From assembly GCF_018614035.1 (NCBI RefSeq), contig NZ_JAGGPA010000063.1, positions 1 through 49,348 of the forward strand: a stretch of 49,348 bases of DNA, written 5' to 3'. Under the pieces are notes generated by a model. The model worked only from the letters and a program-made list of their open reading frames with translations, made no database searches and was not told the DNA's origin. Each line of letters starts with the position of its first letter. Within the stretch, counting starts at the first letter, position 1. This DNA is from Streptomyces sp. ISL-96. GTDB lineage: Bacteria > Actinomycetota > Actinomycetes > Streptomycetales > Streptomycetaceae. Shown in pieces: positions 8,692 to 15,437 of this stretch. Both the position numbers and the translations under genes were made by a program.

Positions 8692-9138
8692 CTAGATCTG
8701 CAGAACTGTGGCTCTTATCGACGTGCTCGGCAATTGCTTGGCCGCCGCCACGTCACCGAACGCGACCAGGACAGGTCGCGGCGACGGGGACGACCCCTGC
8801 TCGGCCACGGCACAGAGGCCGGGAGCGTCCAGGGCAGGCGTCTGCTGCGGCTGGCCGGGCACGCATTCCTGAGCGAGGTGGACGAGGTGGGACGGGTCGT
8901 GACCACCACCGTGGTGATCCACTGGCGGTTCCTCGACCGCATGGCCGTGAAGGACGACCGCTGCGGGCGCGGTGGCAGTTGCGGTTGCGGTTGCGTCGAG
9001 GTGGCTGGTGACGCCTTCGGTGCTCACGGCGTGCGCGTACACGAAGGCGAACAGCGTCATCGCCACCCACAACACGCGCAGCGGACCCGCTGACGAGCGG
9101 GCCCGCGACATGCGGAAGTACGACGAAGCCGTGACCAC
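8692..9138 (-). CDS. DUF6153-like small His-rich membrane/secreted protein
   Basis: The 148-aa protein starts at GTG 9138, eight bases after AGGA. An N-terminal hydrophobic helix (LRVLWVAMTLFAFVYAHAVST, residues 21-41) is followed by a His-rich region (LHGHAVEEPPVDHHGGGHD). The middle part is Ala/Pro-rich and the C-terminus is ATVLQI. DUF6153 proteins of Streptomyces share this layout and end in LRI-like motifs. The His cluster outside the membrane suggests metal binding, which fits the copper-storage fragment immediately upstream and the DUF305 and DUF4396 genes nearby. Function of the family is not established to my knowledge. Confidence 0.65.
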   Translation of the reverse strand: MVTASSYFRMSRARSSAGPLRVLWVAMTLFAFVYAHAVSTEGVTSHLDATATATATAPAAVVLHGHAVEEPPVDHHGGGHDPSHLVHLAQECVPGQPQQTPALDAPGLCAVAEQGSSPSPRPVLVAFGDVAAAKQLPSTSIRATVLQI

Positions 9139-9147
9139 GCCGTGATC

Positions 9148-9249
9148 CTAGCGGGTGGCGTTGCAGATGTCGGCGCAGTCGGCGTTCGTACGGATGCACT
9201 TGGCCAGGTCGGCGACCATCTCCTCGGACAGGAGGGAGTCGGGGCAGCG
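9148..9249 (-). pseudogene. Fragment of Csp-type four-helix copper storage protein
   Basis: The minus strand encodes RCPDSLLSEEMVADLAKC followed by IRTNADCADICNATR and a TAG stop at 9148-9150. The spacing CxxxxxxxCxxxC and the CIRTNxDCADIC pattern match DUF326/Csp four-helix copper storage proteins, which normally have about 110-150 residues. Only about 34 residues remain: the C-terminal helices are missing, and the 5' side runs straight into the DUF4396 stop codon. No good ribosome-binding site precedes the internal ATG at 9219. It is therefore a decayed remnant, but a strong sign that the island handles copper. Confidence 0.65.
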
Positions 9250-9250
9250 G

Positions 9251-9805
9251 TCAGTGGTACGCGTGAACCACCGCGTGGCCCTTGCCCCGACCGATCATCC
9301 ACTTGTTCAGCGGTGTGGTGATGACGAAGGCGACGGCGAAGCCTCCCAGGAGCGCGCCCCAGAAGAGTCCGTCGGACAGGTGGGCGTCCAGTGCGCCGGG
9401 CGTGAGCGCGATGATCAGGTTGTCCACGAATTCCATCACCGCGATGGAGACAGTGTCGGCAGCCAGGGCAACGCGGATGGCGGCCTTGAGCCCGAGTCCC
9501 GCCTTGCGCACCGCGTACATGGTGAAGGAGTAGCCGAACAGGAAGGCCAGGGCGATCGCCAGCGCCATGGTGGGGACGTTGCCCCAGAGCAGGGCGGTGC
9601 CGATGGCCATGCCCAGGATCTCGCCGATCGCGCAACCGGTCAGGCAGTGAGCCGTCGCCTTCGCCGCAGTACCCCAGGAAGCGCCACCAGTCCCCGTGTG
9701 CCCGCCGTGACCATGGTCGCCATGATCGTGCCCGACGTGCTCCCGGTCCGTGTGCTGGGAGCCGGAGGTGCCGGCGTGATGAGCGCTGTGGTCCATGTGA
9801 TCCAT
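9251..9805 (-). CDS. DUF4396 membrane protein with His-rich N-terminus
   Basis: The 184-aa protein starts at an ATG preceded by GGAGAGGGAGAAC. Residues 1-50 are extremely His/Asp/Gly-rich (MDHMDHSAHH, HVGHDHGDHGHGGH), a soluble metal-binding type tail. The rest holds about four membrane helices with the DUF4396 pattern (CAIGEILGMAIGTALLWG and VMEFVDNLIIALTPG). DUF4396 proteins often occur beside copper resistance genes, but their biochemical role is unproven. A transport or metal-sequestering role at the membrane is a reasonable inference. Four CACAG repeats (9855-9874) lie in the leader. Confidence 0.85.
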   Translation of the reverse strand: MDHMDHSAHHAGTSGSQHTDREHVGHDHGDHGHGGHTGTGGASWGTAAKATAHCLTGCAIGEILGMAIGTALLWGNVPTMALAIALAFLFGYSFTMYAVRKAGLGLKAAIRVALAADTVSIAVMEFVDNLIIALTPGALDAHLSDGLFWGALLGGFAVAFVITTPLNKWMIGRGKGHAVVHAYH

Positions 9806-9854
9806 GACGTTCTCCCTCTCCTCTTTCCAGTCTGAGCCCGAGGGGACCGCCCGG

Positions 9855-9874
9855 CACAGCACAGCACAGCACAG
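9855..9874. repeat. 5-bp tandem repeat (CACAG x4) upstream of the DUF4396 gene
   Basis: Four perfect copies of CACAG lie 50 bp upstream of the DUF4396 start codon. On the coding strand this is CTGTG x4. Copy-number change could alter leader length or promoter spacing; no promoter boxes could be confidently assigned around it. Confidence 0.7.
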
Positions 9875-10011
9875 GAGGTGATCACGGCCGGTGGCACTGG
9901 GGCTAGTAGGTGGAAGGTGGCCGGTCCCTGGGGCAGGGGGCGCGGAAGCCTTACGCGGCTGGGGGAATGCGGGGGCGGCTGGTGGCGGCCCCCGCATCGC
10001 GGCTCGTGCGG

Positions 10012-10644
10012 TCAGCTCTTGCCGAGCAACTTGTTCATGCGGGTGATCTCGGCGCTCTGCGAGGTGATGATGTCGCCGGCCATGTCCTTGGCCGGCCGGT
10101 AGGCACCGTCGGCCTGCTCGGTCCTGGCCATTTCGATCGCGCCTTCATGGTGCTTGATCATCAGCTCCATGAACGCGGTGTCGAACGCCGCGCCGGAGGA
10201 CTTCTCCAGCCTGTCCATATCCTCGGGCGTCATCATTCCGGGCATGGAGTGCCCGGCGTGCTCGCCGATCTCGTTCTCCTTGGGGACTTCCTCGCCCCAG
10301 GAGGTCAGCCATCCGGACAGCGTCTTGATCTCCGGGTCCTGCGCCTTCTTGATCTCCGCGGCCAGCTTCTTTACCTCGGGGGACTGCGCCCGGGTCTCCG
10401 CCAGCTCGGCCATCTCGACCGCCTGCCGGTGGTGCGGGATCATCCCCTTCGCGAAGGCGAGGTCGGCGGCGTTCTGCTCACCCTCCTGGGCGGAGGCCGA
10501 CGCGCTCGGCGAGGAGGTCTTGTCGTGGCCGTCATGGCCGGCCGAACTGTCATTTCCCCCGCCGCAGGCGGCGAGCACGACGGCGGCGGTGGCCGCGGCG
10601 GCAACAGCGGCGACACGACGAATCAGGGAACGGTGTGCGGTCAT
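10012..10644 (-). CDS. DUF305 lipoprotein (ferritin-like, metal-associated)
   Basis: The 210-aa protein has a lipoprotein signal with lipobox LAAC (Cys27), a His/Ser-rich linker, and two DUF305 half-repeats with the HH motifs MIPHHRQAVEMA (His71-72) and MIKHHEGAIEMA (His165-166). Between them is a Met/His segment (HAGHSMPGMM) of the kind that binds Cu(I). DUF305 proteins are four-helix, ferritin-like exported proteins commonly found in copper and other metal clusters. Start: ATG with CAGGAG eight bases upstream. It is expected to sit on the outer face of the membrane and probably buffers or hands over metal. Confidence 0.9.
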   Translation of the reverse strand: MTAHRSLIRRVAAVAAAATAAVVLAACGGGNDSSAGHDGHDKTSSPSASASAQEGEQNAADLAFAKGMIPHHRQAVEMAELAETRAQSPEVKKLAAEIKKAQDPEIKTLSGWLTSWGEEVPKENEIGEHAGHSMPGMMTPEDMDRLEKSSGAAFDTAFMELMIKHHEGAIEMARTEQADGAYRPAKDMAGDIITSQSAEITRMNKLLGKS

Positions 10645-10731
10645 GGTGGTGCAGCTCCTGTGTGTACGTGCGATCAGGCATGGCTCTCAACGGCGGCACC
10701 GCCCAAAGGGAGCGGGCGCGCCGGGGCCGCC

Positions 10732-11160
10732 CTATATGCGCAGGAGTTGCAGTTCGCTCAATGAGGGCGGGGCCCGCCCACCCAGCGTCGCCGCCGGCAC
10801 GACTGCGGGTGCTTCAGCCGTCGGGCACGTAACCACCACAGCCAGAGCAAGCGCGGGCAGTGCGGGTGCTCCGCTCGTGCCGCCGGCAGCGCACGTGGCG
10901 TCGGCGTGCTCGGCGTGTCCGCCGACACCGCCCTCGTCGTGACCGACGTGAATGCAGTCCTCACATTCGGCTGGGTCGGTGTGCGAGGAGGCCCCAGCCG
11001 TGACCGCGTGGCGGACGTCCGGTACGGCGGAGGGCGACGCCAGAGGGACAGCAGGCCCCAGACCGTGCATGGCCACCACACCCGCCAGCACGGCCAGCAC
11101 CAGCAGCACGTACGCCCGTACCGCACCCGGTCGGGCTGCGCACCACGCCTGCTGTCTCAT
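10732..11160 (-). CDS. DUF6153 family membrane protein
   Basis: The protein has an N-terminal helix (AVRAYVLLVLAVLAGVVAMHGLGP), an external part with Cys and His residues (ECEDCIHVGHDEGG, HAEHADATC), a second hydrophobic segment (LPALALAVVVTC) and the C-terminal motif LSELQLLRI, all typical of DUF6153. I place the start at ATG 11160 because AGGA lies eight bases upstream. ATG 11169 and GTG 11193 are in-frame alternatives. The CxxCxHxxH-like group suggests metal binding. The gene lies between the DUF305 and metallothionein-like genes, all in the same direction. Confidence 0.75.
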   Translation of the reverse strand: MRQQAWCAARPGAVRAYVLLVLAVLAGVVAMHGLGPAVPLASPSAVPDVRHAVTAGASSHTDPAECEDCIHVGHDEGGVGGHAEHADATCAAGGTSGAPALPALALAVVVTCPTAEAPAVVPAATLGGRAPPSLSELQLLRI

Positions 11161-11262
11161 ACCGGGCATCCTAATCGTCGTCCCTTGCCGCACCGCTGAC
11201 CGCGTTGCGGCGGCTCGACGTACCGCCCCTCACCACGTGAAGGGGCGGGAGAGCAGGGCGGC

Positions 11263-11409
11263 TCAGCCGACCTTCTCCATGGGGAGCCCGCAGCAGCACG
11301 TGGGTGCTTCGTCCCCGCCGTGGCCCGGAGTCGCCCCCTTGGTCACGGTGATCTCACAGCCACAGTCGGGGTCTGGGCACCGGTACACCTCGCCTTCGAT
11401 GAATGCCAT
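11263..11409 (-). CDS. Metallothionein-like Cys-rich metal-binding protein (48 aa)
   Basis: A 48-aa protein starts at ATG 11409 with GGAG eight bases upstream. It has six cysteines in two groups, CPDPDCGC (Cys11, 16, 18) and TCCCGLPM (Cys38-40), plus His30, with an acidic N-terminus. The pattern CPDPxCGCEITVTK with a downstream CCCG resembles small actinobacterial metallothionein/zinc-ribbon proteins that chelate soft or borderline metals in the cytoplasm. It is well below usual length cut-offs and easily missed. A MerR-type promoter dyad at 11446-11477 sits just upstream, consistent with metal induction. Which metal, Cu(I), Zn or Cd, is open; the neighbours point to copper. Confidence 0.8.
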   Translation of the reverse strand: MAFIEGEVYRCPDPDCGCEITVTKGATPGHGGDEAPTCCCGLPMEKVG

Positions 11410-11445
11410 GAGGTGAACTCCTTCCCGCTTGGTGCCTACGCGACG

Positions 11446-11477
11446 ACGCTAGAGCCTCCCCCTGCCGGCAGGCGCAA
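11446..11477 (-). promoter_or_regulatory. MerR-family-type promoter of the metallothionein-like gene
   Basis: Read on the minus strand, -35 TTGCGC (11472-11477) and -10 TAGCGT (11446-11451) are separated by 20 bp, longer than the usual 17. The spacer holds the imperfect dyad GCCTGCC-GGCAGG-GGGAGGC (one mismatch in 7-bp arms), whose left arm overlaps the -35. This is the layout of promoters activated by MerR-type metal regulators such as CueR or ZntR. Transcription would start near 11439, giving a leader of about 30 nt. No MerR gene is seen in the window. Confidence 0.6.
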
Positions 11478-11647
11478 GGCCCGCTGCATGGAGGGGCACA
11501 TCTCAGGATATTGCGGAGGGTCCCCGCATGCCGGACGCAACGTCGACCGCCACTGACGCCCGTGTGTGGGTGCGCAGTGGCCCGGACCGTAAGTGATCGG
11601 CGGCCTCCGCAGTCAGCACCCGGGGGGTTACCGGCGGAGGCTTCGGA

Positions 11648-12448
11648 TCAATGGTTGTGGCCGTCTTCGTGCCCGGGCTCTTCGCTCGGGTGAGTGTCCT
11701 TCGTGGGCGGGCTGGGCTCGGAAGTCGGATCGGCGGTGCCGCTGCCCTGGTCACCCTCATGTCCTTCGCCGTCGCTCTTCTCGGTCACGGCATCGCCGTG
11801 ACTGTGTCCCCCTCCGGGCACCTCGGCCATGGTGGGCGCAATGTGGCGCAGGCCCGCGAAGGTCAGTGCTGTGACGACGAGGACTGCCAGACCCATGAGA
11901 CCGAAGATGCGCCGCCACGGCGTCTTGTCCTCCTTCAGGAAGTAGGCGACGAAGGACAGGACGATCCCCAGCGGTATCAGCACGGCGCAGCGGTCCGGAA
12001 GGTCTGCGAAATGCTGCATGCCACCGCTGAGCATGCCGAGACCGAACGACAGCATCGTCGAGGTGCCGAGCACCCGCGCCATGCGTGACAGGGCCGGCTT
12101 CTCGGTCGCAAGGATGATGTCGTTGAGGACGGTTGCGAGAAGGAAGACCAGCACGCCGGCCCCGGCGATCACGGAGTAGCGGGTCGGATCCATCGGGTGA
12201 TGCACGACCGCGCCGCTGATGAGTCCGGCACCCACGTAGTAGCCGACGTAACCGAGGTAGCGCCACGGCAGGGAGGCGCTTTGCTGCCTACTGGCGGAAC
12301 GGCGGTGGCTGGGGGTCGGCTCCGACGGGGTCGGCGGCGGGGTTGTGGCGAGACGGGATGAGGAGGACAAGAGCTGCTGGCCTTTCAAGGGTGGGTTCGG
12401 TGGCGCAGGACTGATCGCCTTGCGGCCTTCAACGAGACGTGAGGACAA
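11648..12448 (-). CDS. Multi-pass membrane protein with His-rich C-terminal tail
   Basis: The longest frame is 266 aa. Residues about 1-58 are low-complexity Ser/Pro and probably partly untranslated; alternative TTG starts occur inside, so the true start is uncertain. The core (about 60-210) has five hydrophobic helices, and the C-terminal 55 residues are hydrophilic and rich in His, Glu and Asp (GGGHSHGDA, PGHEDGHNH). I recognise no named family. Its orientation and His tail fit the surrounding metal-handling genes, for example as a membrane metal buffer or permease partner. It is the upstream neighbour of the metallothionein-like gene, separated by about 240 bp. Confidence 0.7.
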   Translation of the reverse strand: MSSRLVEGRKAISPAPPNPPLKGQQLLSSSSRLATTPPPTPSEPTPSHRRSASRQQSASLPWRYLGYVGYYVGAGLISGAVVHHPMDPTRYSVIAGAGVLVFLLATVLNDIILATEKPALSRMARVLGTSTMLSFGLGMLSGGMQHFADLPDRCAVLIPLGIVLSFVAYFLKEDKTPWRRIFGLMGLAVLVVTALTFAGLRHIAPTMAEVPGGGHSHGDAVTEKSDGEGHEGDQGSGTADPTSEPSPPTKDTHPSEEPGHEDGHNH

Positions 12449-12601
12449 ACAGCCGGGCAGGCCTACAGCTCCGCGTCGCTTTCGCGTGCGGACAGCAGAA
12501 GGGCATGGCGCGGCATGGCAGAACCGCTGCGGACACGCAGGCGAAGACGGTGCGGCGTGTGCCCAACGAGTCGTCGACCGGTTCGAAGGCGACGCGAAGA
12601 T

Positions 12602-13072
12602 TTAGATCCGTAGAACCGCTGAGTCCGGCAAGGGGGGAGACGCCCAGGGGGCAGCCGCAGGCCGACCGTTGATGGGTACGGACGTGTGCGGAGGCCGGAT
12701 CATCGGAGCCCCGCACGGGGCGGGCAGCGCCACACTCTGCTCGGGGTGACCGGACACACACTGGTGAGCCGCGTGGTCAGGCTCCGGGGCATCATCGTGG
12801 TGGTCGGAGTGTCGCTGGTCGGAGTGCGAGCCGAGCCCATCGTGGCTGTGGCCGTGCTCGACCGCACCGGCGGCGTCTTGGGCGCCTACGGCCACCGTGC
12901 TGGACGCCACGGGATGTGCATGGCCTGCGGCGCTCTCCCCGCTGACACCGTGTGTGTACGTCAGTGCGAGGAGCAGCGCGGACAGCACCCATGTCCGCCA
13001 CGGGCCCGCTGCATCAGAGCGGGTCCGCAGCGCGGGGAGCATCCGCCGGGCCGCAAGCATGCCGGGGAGCAT
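12602..13072 (-). CDS. DUF6153-like His-rich membrane/secreted protein
   Basis: The 156-aa protein has an N-terminal basic region, one hydrophobic helix (WRTWVLSALLLALTYTHGVSG, about residues 26-46) and a long His/Asp-rich region (AVEHGHSHDG, SDQRHSDHHDD, DHAAHQC). It ends in SAVLRI. Layout and C-terminal motif parallel the proteins at 8692-9138 and 10732-11160, so I regard them as diverged paralogues. It is the most upstream gene of the minus-strand island and begins 163 bp from the degenerate tRNA. A role in periplasmic-side metal binding is an inference from composition. Confidence 0.65.
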   Translation of the reverse strand: MLPGMLAARRMLPALRTRSDAAGPWRTWVLSALLLALTYTHGVSGESAAGHAHPVASSTVAVGAQDAAGAVEHGHSHDGLGSHSDQRHSDHHDDAPEPDHAAHQCVSGHPEQSVALPAPCGAPMIRPPHTSVPINGRPAAAPWASPPLPDSAVLRI

Positions 13073-13235
13073 AGCTGCACATCAGGAAGAACGACTACCG
13101 CCCCCTTGCGCGAGCCCCTCGGTCTCACGCTCGGGGAACGACGCACCCCCGACCTGCCAGGCCGCCCCGGCGACACGCCGCAGAAGGAATCTTCCGCCGT
13201 AGTGACTCGCGGGGGGATGGGCGGGGATGGAGGGA

Positions 13236-13309
13236 TGGGGCCGACCGGATTCGAACCGGCGTCCTCCCACATGCGGTGAAGGCGCGACAACCGCTGCGCT
13301 ACGAGCCCC
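13236..13309 (-). tRNA. Degenerate tRNA-like gene (probable pseudo-tRNA)
   Basis: The minus strand shows a clear T arm (GCCGG-TTCGAAT-CCGGT), a D arm beginning TAGCGCAG, and an acceptor stem GGGGCT/GGCCCC. But an extra base is bulged in the 5' acceptor strand, the anticodon stem has a mismatch, and the D-to-T spacing is short. Alignment to tRNA-Ala gives anticodon CGC with C at position 33; an alternative register gives CAT with G at 33. No register gives the near-universal U33 with a paired stem, and there is no G3:U70 pair. It is probably not functional, or is very unusual. CCA is not encoded. Confidence 0.55.
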
Positions 13310-13423
13310 ATCCCGCTCTTGATCATACGAGACTCTGCGTGATTATTGATCTCGGTGATGCCTCTGAGGAGGCCGCCCGAAAACAGCCGCCCACGACCAT
13401 GTCGTGGCTGACGGTTCTGGGCC

Positions 13424-13720
13424 GTGCACGAGGTCATGCTCCGCTTGGAGGAACTGTCGGCGGAAGAACACGGCGAGGCGATCCGTAGTGGGATCAGATG
13501 CCGGGCAGCCGGGGCCTCGTGTACGGGCTGTGGAGCCTGGTCGAGCCGGGGGTTCGGCTCCTATATGCGGCTTCCTGCTGACTGCCCAGCACGGGGCCGC
13601 GCGTGGTGCTGTGCGTGCATGTCCGTCGTTTCGCCTGCGTGGGTCCTCCGTGTGAACGGCGGGTCTCCGCCGAGGACTTACCCGTCGATACAGCCGGTGG
13701 ACCGAACGGCTGCGGTCGGC
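13424..13720 (+). pseudogene. ISL3-family transposase relic (N-terminal zinc-finger part)
   Basis: Two overlapping frames encode pieces of an ISL3 transposase N-terminus. One reads LRLEEL, then CTGCGAWSSRGFGSYMRLPADCP. After a frameshift near 13600 the other reads VLCVHVRRFACVGPPCERR and AEDLP. This is the order of the ISL3 zinc-binding region (CxxCG...RYxRxLxDxP...VRRFxCxxxxCxRR). The catalytic DDE part is absent; the relic ends at the MITE at 13726. It shows that this stretch has received several insertions. No other gene is seen in 13310-13725. Confidence 0.6.
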
Positions 13721-13725
13721 ATTGG

Positions 13726-13786
13726 CCTAGTGCAGCGCGCCGCAAGTCATTTGCTGGTTGCGATCATGCGATTGCGCTGCACTAGG
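13726..13786. mobile_element. 61-bp miniature inverted-repeat element (IS630-type ends)
   Basis: Perfect 13-bp inverted repeats, CCTAGTGCAGCGC (13726-13738) and GCGCTGCACTAGG (13774-13786), bound a 35-bp centre. The left end and the adjoining 22 bp closely match the end of the IS630 relic at 15385. The CTAG at both ends contains the TA dinucleotide expected of IS630/Tc1-type target duplication. This is a MITE or a fused pair of IS ends with no coding capacity. Confidence 0.65.
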
Positions 13787-13812
13787 TCTGCGCGTGGCAA
13801 CAACTTCGGGAC

Positions 13813-15036
13813 TCAGACGATCGACTTGATGGTCTTGTCCGCGTACCGCAGTGTCTCGTCGATGGCCTTGTCCATCTCGCGCAAGGCGTCGGGTTTTGCC
13901 GTGAGGAGAGCACTGACGTTGATGCTGCTCACGGCGAGGAGGCATCCCGCCACGGTTAGGAACTCCTTGTACCGTTCCTGCCCCTCATGCCCGAGCGATT
14001 TCCAGTGCCGGGGCTCCGGCGGCAGACTTACCCTCCACTTCTCAAGGGCGTGGGTGCCGTGGACGCCGACGTATTCCATGATGGCCGTGGCGCGAAGTAG
14101 TACGTCGATCATGGCGTCGAAGCCTTGCTGTGACTGATCCAGAGCTGCCTCCGCAGCCTCGACCTCGGTTCGGAGACGCTCCTCCTCCTTCTTGTTTCGG
14201 CGCTGCCTCAAGACGTAGAAGCCGGCGGCCGCCAGCGCTGCCGCCGGGGCGGCGACCATGCCTGTGAGCAGGAGAGTTCCACCCGCCATGCCCGCACCGC
14301 CTGCGGCCAGCGTGCCTCCTCCCAGGAGGGCCAGAGTCGCGTTGGTCGCGGCAACCCCGGACAGCGTCGAAATAGCTGCTCCAGTGGAGGCGGTCCCGAA
14401 CAACGCGGCGGCAGTGAACGCACCGTAGGCCGCGGCGCCGCCGGCTGCTACCCCGGCCGCACCTCCAGCGGCGACACCGCGGATCGCGTTGGCGATCCCG
14501 ACGGACATGGCCTCGATACGTATCGCAGTGGGGATCTCGCCCGTGCTCTCGGTCTCCTCCTCACTCGGCCTCTCTGGCTCGGGCGCCCCGCTGATGCTCT
14601 CGGCCAGCTCCACGAACCTCAGGAAGAACTCGTCGCGGGCGGTATCATGGACATGATTGAAGGCTTCCCCGAATTCTTGGGTGATCTTCGACCGCTGGGC
14701 CACCTTCTCGTTGATCTCGGCGTGACGTCTTTTCGTCTCCGCGACTTGGTCGCGCAACTTCACCGGCCGCTGGCCCCGCTGACGAGCGAGAGACCTGGTT
14801 CGGTCCTCCGCCTCCTGCTTGAGTTGCCCGGGTGTTAGTTGGAGCGCGAGGGCGATGGCGGCTAGACGGTGCTCCCCGGGGCTTATCAGCCCGCGCTCGA
14901 TCCGGGAGATCGAGACCGCGCCACCCTTCCCGTAATCGGCCCGTTTAGCCAACTCTTCCTGGGTCATCGAGGGTCTCTGGGCCTGGCGGTGCTCGCGGAT
15001 CACGAGGCCCATCGCCTCTGCACTGAAATCATTCAT
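13813..15036 (-). CDS. XRE regulator fused to glycine-zipper membrane segment
   Basis: The 407-aa protein has an XRE helix-turn-helix at residues about 10-70 (MTQEELAKRADYGKGGAVSISRIERG). A charged coiled-coil (75-150), an acidic linker (151-170), and a long Gly/Ala-rich hydrophobic region (175-277) with GxxxG-type spacing follow (ATNATLALLGGGTLAAGGAG). A second coiled-coil (278-325) and a C-terminal helical domain complete it. DNA-binding proteins rarely carry such a membrane-inserting or pore-like segment. The segment resembles the glycine-rich hydrophobic hairpins seen in some toxin and defence proteins, by composition only. The upstream 72-aa gene overlaps its start by 8 bp. It lies between IS relics, so it is probably acquired. 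Function unknown. Confidence 0.8.
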   Translation of the reverse strand: MNDFSAEAMGLVIREHRQAQRPSMTQEELAKRADYGKGGAVSISRIERGLISPGEHRLAAIALALQLTPGQLKQEAEDRTRSLARQRGQRPVKLRDQVAETKRRHAEINEKVAQRSKITQEFGEAFNHVHDTARDEFFLRFVELAESISGAPEPERPSEEETESTGEIPTAIRIEAMSVGIANAIRGVAAGGAAGVAAGGAAAYGAFTAAALFGTASTGAAISTLSGVAATNATLALLGGGTLAAGGAGMAGGTLLLTGMVAAPAAALAAAGFYVLRQRRNKKEEERLRTEVEAAEAALDQSQQGFDAMIDVLLRATAIMEYVGVHGTHALEKWRVSLPPEPRHWKSLGHEGQERYKEFLTVAGCLLAVSSINVSALLTAKPDALREMDKAIDETLRYADKTIKSIV

Positions 15037-15247
15037 CGGTTCCGGCCCCTTCGGTCAGCGGGCTGTGGCGACGCCAGGAGGACTGAGCCTCACGTGCTAG
15101 CGCACCACCGGAGCGGAAAGCCTGGGCGCTGTCTTCCGCGAACTGCTTGGCCGCCTTGACAACGGCCGGGTCACGACGGACTTCGTCGGCGGTCTGGATG
15201 TTCTGGGCGGCGGTGAGGGCCAGTTGGGCGAGGTTGAGGCGAGACAT
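15029..15247 (-). CDS. Hypothetical 72-aa helical protein coupled to the XRE gene
   Basis: An ATG at 15247, about nine bases after AAAGG, opens a 72-aa, mostly helical, soluble protein (SRLNLAQLALTAAQNIQTAD, then charged and Ala-rich sequence). It overlaps the start of the XRE/glycine-zipper gene by 8 bp, so the two are translationally coupled. I recognise no domain. Small size and coupling to an HTH protein with a possible membrane effector suggest a partner, antidote or regulator, but that is inference. An upstream in-frame ATG at 15301 lacks a good ribosome-binding site. Confidence 0.65.
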   Translation of the reverse strand: MSRLNLAQLALTAAQNIQTADEVRRDPAVVKAAKQFAEDSAQAFRSGGALAREAQSSWRRHSPLTEGAGTDE

Positions 15248-15384
15248 GGCAGTGGACCTTTCGTCGCTGATGGTGCCTGCGCGTGTGCAACATAGCGTCA
15301 CTTAGTGTGCGGTGTCGGCACTATGGCGAAGCTGACTGCGATGCCGACACGCTCAGCGCCTGGGACCGCCTGAGCACGCAGGGG

Positions 15385-15422
15385 CTAGCGCAGCGCGTCG
15401 CAGGTTCTTTGCCGGTTGTCGG
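15385..15422. repeat. IS630 relic end, shared with the MITE
   Basis: CTAGCGCAGCGCGTCGCAGG and the following 17 bases match the left part of the 61-bp MITE at 13727-13762 at about 30 of 36 positions. The sequence lies 16 bp beyond the stop of the IS630 transposase remnant, where a terminal inverted repeat should be. It marks the right end of the element relative to the transposase C-terminus. Confidence 0.6.
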
Positions 15423-15437
15423 TGACGGTGGTGAGGG

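Noticed and set aside
6887..13309. Complete integrative element inserted at the tRNA-like gene
   Set aside because: No integrase, relaxase or clear direct repeat of the tRNA 3' end was found in the window; acquisition is possible but unproven.
12961..13437. Minus-strand frame of 158 codons covering the tRNA-like gene
   Set aside because: It contains the usual nonsense translation of a tRNA T arm and no protein features.
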